Shown here piece after piece: positions 33,764-38,079 of a DNA stretch of 38,079 nt. The position numbers were made by a program, and so were the translations under genes. Under the pieces are notes generated by a model, which was not told where the DNA came from, did no database searches, and saw only the letters and a list, made by a program, of their open reading frames with translations. The DNA comes from Lacticaseibacillus baoqingensis (lineage in GTDB: Bacteria; Bacillota; Bacilli; Lactobacillales; Lactobacillaceae), in NCBI RefSeq assembly GCF_003946165.1, contig NZ_RHOI01000028.1, positions 1 through 38,079 on the forward strand, read 5' to 3'. Numbering within the stretch: position 1 is the stretch's first letter; each line of letters begins with the position of its first letter.

Positions 33764-33769
33764 TATAAT
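33764..33769 (+). promoter_or_regulatory. -10 box of the lipoprotein gene
   Basis: Consensus TATAAT 25 bases before the start codon. The -35 position (TTTTCT) falls in the arm of the preceding terminator and is weak. Confidence 0.45.
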
Positions 33770-33794
33770 GAAGGAAAGGATGGAGGCGGTATCA

Positions 33795-34649
33795 ATGAAG
33801 AAAAGTTGGGTCTTCTTACCAGCAGTGGCCTTGATGCTCGTGGCCGCAGGGTGCGGCAATCACGACACCAAATCAACTGACTCAAGCAGCCAGGAAAAAG
33901 TGAGCCAGACGCAAACCAGTAAGAAAAAGGCAGCCAAATCAAGCAGCGTCGCCAGTTCCTCTACTAGCAGCAGCAGTGTCGCTACAAGCAGTGTGGCAAA
34001 ACCGGTGGCCAGCCAAAGTGCTGCGGCACCGCAAGCCACAGGCGATCGTTTGACCACCTTGAATCATCAGCTGGCCGCGGCATTGCCAGGCGCATTGCTG
34101 CCAAGCACTTACCCCACTGGCAATCAAGTACTTAATGCCAGTTATACCGGCAATTCAGCGAATTACCATATCTACTATGGGACGGCTGATCAAGCTGATG
34201 CCTTCAACACGCCAAACGTGCATGCCAACGCTGCTGCCATCGAGCTAAGCAAGCAAACCTATGGCGATGCCGCCAGTGCAGAAGCTGCGATCAATTATCA
34301 ACCAGTGGCCGCGGCCAATGCCACGATCCCTATTGGTGATAACCTCAAGGCCATGCAACAAGGCGGCGCCGGGTCGACTTACACCACGTGGCAAGAAGGC
34401 CGCTGGTCGATCACGGTCCAAGCCAATAATATGAACCAAGAAGATGGCTTGCCGCTGGCTAAACAAGCCGTCGCCTTGTTTAGCACCTTAGCCTTGCCTG
34501 CGCCTGCCACTCACGGCGCAGTCAACTTGCGCGTCAATACCGGCGGCATGCGCTTGAACACGATCACTTGGCGCAGCGGCAATGCCCTTTATACCGCCAA
34601 CGGCGTCGATGCGTTGACCTTGATCCGCGTCGCGACTAGTTTACATTAA
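33795..34649 (+). CDS. Secreted lipoprotein, Ser-rich, unknown function
   Basis: 284 aa from ATG 33795, with GGAGG upstream; the frame opens at 33768 but that start has no site. A short basic signal and hydrophobic segment end in the lipobox LVAAGC, so the mature protein is lipid-anchored at Cys20 outside the cell. Residues 21-85 are a Ser/Ala/Lys/Gln linker. The rest (from ATGDRLTTLNHQL) is a globular domain I do not recognise, with YHIYYGTADQADAF and a C-terminal run NTITWRSGNALYTANGVDALTLI. It is monocistronic between two terminators. Its relation to the neighbouring lipoprotein is unclear. Confidence 0.8.
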   Translation: MKKSWVFLPAVALMLVAAGCGNHDTKSTDSSSQEKVSQTQTSKKKAAKSSSVASSSTSSSSVATSSVAKPVASQSAAAPQATGDRLTTLNHQLAAALPGALLPSTYPTGNQVLNASYTGNSANYHIYYGTADQADAFNTPNVHANAAAIELSKQTYGDAASAEAAINYQPVAAANATIPIGDNLKAMQQGGAGSTYTTWQEGRWSITVQANNMNQEDGLPLAKQAVALFSTLALPAPATHGAVNLRVNTGGMRLNTITWRSGNALYTANGVDALTLIRVATSLH

Positions 34650-34666
34650 ACCAAAAACCAGAAACC

Positions 34667-34714
34667 AAAAACCAGCACCAGCGCCTGCAATTGAGGCGTT
34701 GGTGCTGGTTTTTT
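34667..34714. terminator. Bidirectional terminator between two lipoprotein genes
   Basis: A long stem (AAAAACCAGCACCA-GCGCCT and its complement) with loop GCAATTG, A-run left and T-run right, between convergent genes. Confidence 0.92.
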
Positions 34715-34717
34715 GCT

Positions 34718-35824
34718 TTACTCTTGTTTATGTTCGTCACTATAAATGATATTTTTGTATTTTTGGGCTAAGGCAGGCGACAAGAAATAATTGCTGCCGT
34801 GCCAGATCCCGGCCCCATAAGCATCCTCTAACACCGGCACGGATTGCCCGTCAAGATTACGGTTAACGACGCGGTAATAACCGCCATCCCCGGCGCTTTG
34901 ATACCATCCGCGGACGTTGATCCAATGCGAGCCATCATCAGCCTTAATGCTGGTCGCTGCGCCCCATTTTTCCTTTTTGGGATCCATCTTTGACGGATCG
35001 CCATTGAGCGCCGCCTGATCAGCGGCAGTGCGCATGGAAATCGGATAAACCGGTTCTGCTTCACCATCATAGATCGATTCATTAGCCGCAAATTGACACG
35101 TATGCAGCTCACTCGTGCCATCGCCAGGATCGTCATACGTGTACCATTTATGTTGATAGCTGCTGTCGAAAACCGCATCGCTTGAAGCCGCATTAGCCGC
35201 CGCATGTTGGCTGGCGGCGCCAGCATCAGGTGAGTCGCTGCTGCTGGCTGGTTGCGAGCCGCTTTGGCTGTTTTCGGCACTGGCTGCTTGGCCGGCTGCA
35301 ATGGCTTGATAGCCGCTGGCTAAATCCGTATTGGCCGTTTGTTTGACAGTCAGCACATCTGCATTGGCAGCAGCTTGGCTGACTAGTGCTTGCGCTTGGC
35401 CGTTTGCGGTTAGCGTGAATAAGTACAAGATCTTATCGGCATCGTCGACATAAACGGCCACCACATTAGGCTGGGTCTTGCTGGCTTGACCATCAGCCGG
35501 CAGCCAAGTCATTGGCGTCGTTTTGCCTGCCACATTCACCGGCTTATTGGCTTTGTAGATCTCGGCCAGATCGGTACCTTGCCACTGCGCATGCGTCGTG
35601 GCACTGACTGGGATATAGGACTGATTCATCGTAGTGCCGAAGTCTTGCATAAACGCGGCCAGTTTTTTTGCCTTGGCCTCATCCCAGGCGATCTTGACCC
35701 CAGTTTTTGACTGACTGCTCGCCTTGATCATGCTCATACTAGAAGATTTCGCCGATTGTTGACCGCCACAACCCGCCAATAGCAGCCCAAGGCTCAACAC
35801 CGTTGCTGTTTGCCAAATTTTCAT
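34718..35824 (-). CDS. Lipoprotein with DUF4767-like domain
   Basis: 368 aa from ATG 35824, with GAGGTGGG upstream; the open frame continues to 35941 through a terminator and is not credible there. The signal peptide ends in the lipobox LLLAGC. Residues 35-165 (AWDEAKAKKLAAFMQDFGTTMNQSY…) resemble DUF4767, a domain of lactobacillar surface lipoproteins. An Ala/Ser-rich linker follows, then a second region (YPISMRTAADQAAL…INVRGWYQSAGDGGYYRVVNR) rich in aromatic residues. Function unknown; probably exposed at the outer face of the membrane. Confidence 0.8.
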   Translation of the reverse strand: MKIWQTATVLSLGLLLAGCGGQQSAKSSSMSMIKASSQSKTGVKIAWDEAKAKKLAAFMQDFGTTMNQSYIPVSATTHAQWQGTDLAEIYKANKPVNVAGKTTPMTWLPADGQASKTQPNVVAVYVDDADKILYLFTLTANGQAQALVSQAAANADVLTVKQTANTDLASGYQAIAAGQAASAENSQSGSQPASSSDSPDAGAASQHAAANAASSDAVFDSSYQHKWYTYDDPGDGTSELHTCQFAANESIYDGEAEPVYPISMRTAADQAALNGDPSKMDPKKEKWGAATSIKADDGSHWINVRGWYQSAGDGGYYRVVNRNLDGQSVPVLEDAYGAGIWHGSNYFLSPALAQKYKNIIYSDEHKQE

Positions 35825-35872
35825 GATTCCCACCTCTTCTAGAATAGAGTGCCACGCAACCTGCAAAAAAAC

Positions 35873-35906
35873 AAATAAAAACGGCCTTTTTTGGCCGTTT
35901 TTATTT
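35873..35906. terminator. Terminator overlapping the end of the small membrane gene
   Basis: AAATAAAAACGGCC / GGCCGTTTTTATTT, a 14-bp perfect stem with a T6 loop. Leftward it ends the 73-aa gene; its right arm covers that gene's stop codon. Confidence 0.85.
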
Positions 35907-36122
35907 GCGCTGGTGGACCTTGCGGGCAAGATACAAGTCATAACCCCCGACCAATAGAAACGCTGCGCCAGCCGCGATCGCGCCTAAGGGATGGTTAGGC
36001 CACAACCAATAAGTCACATACCCGCCGCCGCCAAGCGCGATCACTGCCGAGATCACCCAATAACTGCCAGAGCTGGCGCCTTGCGCACTGGCACTTTGGG
36101 CTAATTTTTGAAAACGATTCAT
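35901..36122 (-). CDS. Small membrane protein, unknown
   Basis: 73 aa from ATG 36122, with AAGGAGG 7 bases upstream. The first 20 residues are polar (QKLAQSASAQGASSGSY). Two membrane segments follow (WVISAVIALGGGGYVTYWLW and LGAIAAGAAFLLVGGYDLYLA), ending in a basic tail (RKVHQRK) that suggests the C-terminus is inside. No family recognised. The good ribosome site and terminator argue for a real gene. Divergent from the phosphatase gene. Confidence 0.75.
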   Translation of the reverse strand: MNRFQKLAQSASAQGASSGSYWVISAVIALGGGGYVTYWLWPNHPLGAIAAGAAFLLVGGYDLYLARKVHQRK

Positions 36123-36216
36123 TTGCCTTCCTCCTTAGCTTTAGTCTATCAGGACACTGACGCAAGCGCCACGTCTTTGTGCTAAACTAAAGCCAAACGA
36201 ATCCGGAGGTCACAAC

Positions 36217-36876
36217 ATGAAAACAGTCACGGTATACTTAGTGCGCCATGGTCAAACTTGGTTCAACCGCTTCAACAAGATGCAAGGCTGGTCCGATTCT
36301 CCACTGACCGAAAAAGGCCTCGCCGATGCCGAACGCGCCGGGCTAATGCTCAAACATATCACCTTCACCCACGCCTACTCCAGCGATACCATGCGGGCCA
36401 GCAAAACGGCGCGCAAGATCCTCAGCCTCAATATGAATAGCAACGTGGAGCTGACCATCACCCCGTTTTTCCGCGAACAATTCTATGGTTATTATGAAGG
36501 CGAAGATTCTCCCAAGACTTGGTATGCCGTTGGCGCGCCGCATGACACCCCCAATTTCAAGGCCTTGATCACTAAGTATGGCGTAGATGCCTCCAAGGAT
36601 TTCATGCATGAAGCCGATCCTTTTGGGGCCGCTGAAGATGCGCTGACCTACTGGAATCGCCTGCAAAAAGGCTTCAAGCTTTTACGCCAAGACAATCAGC
36701 ACGGCGACAATGTACTCTTGGTCAGCCATGGCACGACCATCCGCAGCATCGTCGATAAATTCGGCAAAGAAGATGGCTTCAAAGTCACCGATGCGCCACT
36801 CAATGGCTCTGTCACCAAGATCGCCTTGACTGATCAAGGCGTCAAGATCTTAAGCTACAACCAAACCAGTTTATAA
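36217..36876 (+). CDS. Histidine phosphatase family protein (phosphoglycerate mutase-like)
   Basis: 219 aa from ATG 36217, with CGGAGG 8 bases upstream. LVRHGQTWFN near the N-terminus holds the phospho-accepting His. Further matches are QGWSDSPLTEKG, SSDTMRASKTA, the acid residue in FREQFYGYYEGE, and the second His in LVSHGTTIRSIV. The family includes cofactor-dependent phosphoglycerate mutases and many phosphatases. This sequence, with short insertions unlike GpmA, is more likely a broad or unknown-substrate phosphatase. Monocistronic. Confidence 0.88.
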   Translation: MKTVTVYLVRHGQTWFNRFNKMQGWSDSPLTEKGLADAERAGLMLKHITFTHAYSSDTMRASKTARKILSLNMNSNVELTITPFFREQFYGYYEGEDSPKTWYAVGAPHDTPNFKALITKYGVDASKDFMHEADPFGAAEDALTYWNRLQKGFKLLRQDNQHGDNVLLVSHGTTIRSIVDKFGKEDGFKVTDAPLNGSVTKIALTDQGVKILSYNQTSL

Positions 36877-36883
36877 CCACGAG

Positions 36884-36936
36884 AATAGGCGCCGCAGCGA
36901 CTGCTCAAAATTAGAGCAGCGGCTGCGGCGCCTATT
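36884..36936. terminator. Bidirectional terminator after the phosphatase gene
   Basis: A long stem AATAGGCGCCGCAGC…CTGCTC / GAGCAG…GCTGCGGCGCCTATT with one small internal mismatch, between convergent genes. Confidence 0.85.
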
Positions 36937-36963
36937 TGTGCATTGATCGATCCAGGCATTGGC

Positions 36964-37827
36964 TTATGGCTTCGTTTGCCGATGGATCTTCAAAAGCATT
37001 GCCACTAAGCCTAAAAAGATCACCCCGATCACCGCTAACCCACGCGCGGTGTGCGCGCCAGTTTGGGGTAAGGTATTGTCAGTTGGTACGCCAGGCGTCG
37101 CCGCAGGTGTTTTTGGCTGCGTGTGGGCAGCGGGATCGCCTTTAGCGTCAGTTTTCGGCCGACTGCCAGGGACTGGGTTTTGCCCAGGCAGCGGGTTTGG
37201 TGCTGGCGCTGGGTTTGGTGTGGGTTCCGGTTTTGGTTCCGGTTTTGGTTCCGGCTTGGGTTCCGGTTTTGGTTTTGGTGCTGGTTCCGGCTTGGGTGCG
37301 GGTTCAGGCTTGGGTTGCGGCGCCGGCTTTTCAGCCGCTTTGATAAACTTTTGGGTTTGTGACGTCCCAGTTGCCCATGGCCGACCATCAAAGTAGACTT
37401 TGATATTCGCATACACCGGATCAGGCGCAGTCGCCGCCACCGTGACTTGGATCTGCATGGTGATGACCCCACTATGGGCGTTATCTGGATCTGCCGCTGC
37501 AGTGCCGCCTAATGTCTTAACGGTGACTTGCGGGTTGTTGCTGATCAGTTGGATCCGGTTGGCTGGCACCGGCCCATTCGCATTGGTATAAGGCATGATC
37601 ATCGTCCCGGTGTAGGTGCGCCCAAAGACGACTTGCGGGATGCCAGAATTCGCCATGTTTTCGGCTGCTGGCAGGTGCATGTCCATGTGGTTGACCGAAA
37701 ATTCCACACCTTGACGCATGGTGATCTGGGTTTGGGCAGCCACCGGTTGCGCCGTTGACAAGCTGGTCGTTAATAATAGCCCGGTTGCAGGCAGGACTAA
37801 GAACCAATAGGGATTAAAAGTTTTCAT
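36964..37827 (-). CDS. LPQTG cell-wall anchored surface protein
   Basis: 287 aa from ATG 37827. Signal peptide of about 31 residues (…STAQPVAAQ), then a beta-rich exposed domain (33-165) with no recognised family. A wall-spanning Pro-rich stretch at 168-221 is built of repeated PKPEP/PAPKP units. LPQTG at 253-257 is followed by a hydrophobic helix (GLAVIGVIFLGLVAMLL) and a basic tail, the full sortase A sorting signal. It is attached to peptidoglycan. The short exposed domain suggests a small adhesin or wall protein; no enzyme motif is seen. The gene has a structured 5' leader. Confidence 0.87.
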   Translation of the reverse strand: MKTFNPYWFLVLPATGLLLTTSLSTAQPVAAQTQITMRQGVEFSVNHMDMHLPAAENMANSGIPQVVFGRTYTGTMIMPYTNANGPVPANRIQLISNNPQVTVKTLGGTAAADPDNAHSGVITMQIQVTVAATAPDPVYANIKVYFDGRPWATGTSQTQKFIKAAEKPAPQPKPEPAPKPEPAPKPKPEPKPEPKPEPKPEPTPNPAPAPNPLPGQNPVPGSRPKTDAKGDPAAHTQPKTPAATPGVPTDNTLPQTGAHTARGLAVIGVIFLGLVAMLLKIHRQTKP

Positions 37828-37847
37828 GATAGTGTTTTAGCAGGAAA

Positions 37848-37867
37848 CACCTGATTTTAATCAGGTG
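37848..37867 (-). promoter_or_regulatory. Hairpin in the leader of the LPQTG gene
   Basis: CACCTGATT / AATCAGGTG dyad (9 bp, 2-base centre) about 20 bases before the start codon, enclosed by a possible AGCAGG/CCTGCT outer pairing. No ribosome site is visible next to the ATG, while GGAG occurs only upstream of the hairpin. Folding might bring that site near the start. Confidence 0.4.
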
Positions 37868-37912
37868 AGGAATGCTGTCCTGTACCTGCTTCTCCTTTGT
37901 TAGTTTAACGCC

Positions 37913-37941
37913 TTTACACGCGAACGTGTGTTTGCTATAAT
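37913..37941 (+). promoter_or_regulatory. Promoter of the TnpB-like gene
   Basis: TTTACA (37913-37918), 17-base spacer, TATAAT (37936-37941) with TG one base upstream of the -10. The spacer carries a short ACACG/CGTGT dyad. Confidence 0.7.
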
Positions 37942-37959
37942 CTCTGTGGAGGGATAGCC

Positions 37960-38079
37960 ATGGAACAAGCCGTCACCCTAAAGCTGCGCATCACACTTAC
38001 TGCAGAGGATGCGCTGTTGTTACAAGAAACGATGCGCCAGTTTGCATTGGGCTGCCAGCTGGTGTCGCAGTATGTCTTC
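37960..38079 (+). CDS. TnpB-like protein of IS200/IS605 type, N-terminus only
   Basis: Forty codons from ATG 37960, with GGAGGG 6 bases upstream, running off the window. The start (LKLRITLTAEDALLLQETMRQFALGCQLVSQYVF) resembles the N-terminal helix region of TnpB-family RNA-guided nucleases and related transposon proteins. The catalytic RuvC part is outside the window. No tnpA gene lies upstream. The strong own promoter is unusual for a transposon passenger. Assignment rests on a short segment. Confidence 0.5.
   Translation, partial: MEQAVTLKLRITLTAEDALLLQETMRQFALGCQLVSQYVF

Noticed and set aside
37123-37362. Aromatic- and Gly-rich open frames opposite the LPQTG gene
   Set aside because: They are shadows of the Pro/Glu/Lys repeat codons of the real gene and have no start signals.

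Overview
The window looks like chromosome from a lactic acid bacterium of the family Lactobacillaceae. The evidence is the gene set (guaA, type I coaA, feoAB with a FeoB-associated Cys-rich peptide, HelD, proline iminopeptidase, an LPQTG surface protein, a DUF4767-like lipoprotein), strong Gram-positive Shine-Dalgarno sites and the match of its ICE-type genes to Firmicute families. Genus is not determined. The right part (about 17.3-38.1 kb) is GC-rich core chromosome. The left part (1-17.3 kb) is visibly more AT-rich accessory DNA stacked against the 3' end of guaA.

Accessory region. Two integrated elements appear to lie in tandem. Both end in the 12-bp core TTATTCCCATTC, which is the end of guaA (17309-17320) and recurs at 8281-8292. 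Element A (window start to 8292; its left end and any integrase lie outside) carries a type III-like restriction or defence operon on the minus strand: a SNF2-like helicase, a DUF4391 protein and a Mod methyltransferase. Mod seems to be cut by an IS end at about position 76. Element A also carries a defence-type reverse transcriptase broken by two stops, a deletion and a frameshift, and an EcsC-family gene split by one frameshift. Element A is therefore decaying.

Element B (8281-17308, about 9 kb) looks complete. It has a tyrosine integrase, a DUF3173 protein, an XRE regulator, a divergent Rep/relaxase operon behind an elaborate leader, and a minus-strand cargo of a SEFIR/TIR-like protein, a HigBA-type toxin-antitoxin pair and a single-chain MmeI-like restriction-modification enzyme. 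No conjugation channel genes are seen, so it reads as a mobilizable or satellite element.

Core region. guaA is followed to its right by a divergent four-gene operon: a SAM hydroxide adenosyltransferase (DUF62) and an ECF transporter made of a UPF0397 S component, a double ATPase and EcfT. Then come coaA, an iron-uptake operon (tandem-domain feoA, feoB, Cys-rich peptide), helD with a hotdog thioesterase, a CPA2 antiporter, a proline iminopeptidase, two lipoproteins, a small membrane protein, a histidine phosphatase, an LPQTG protein and the start of a TnpB-like gene.

The most unusual structure is an array of six ~120-bp imperfect repeats at 30076-30797 between helD and the antiporter. Each repeat can fold into one long three-helix hairpin. 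The arms differ between copies yet remain complementary, while the termini and internal loops are conserved. This is a candidate undescribed structured RNA or DNA element.
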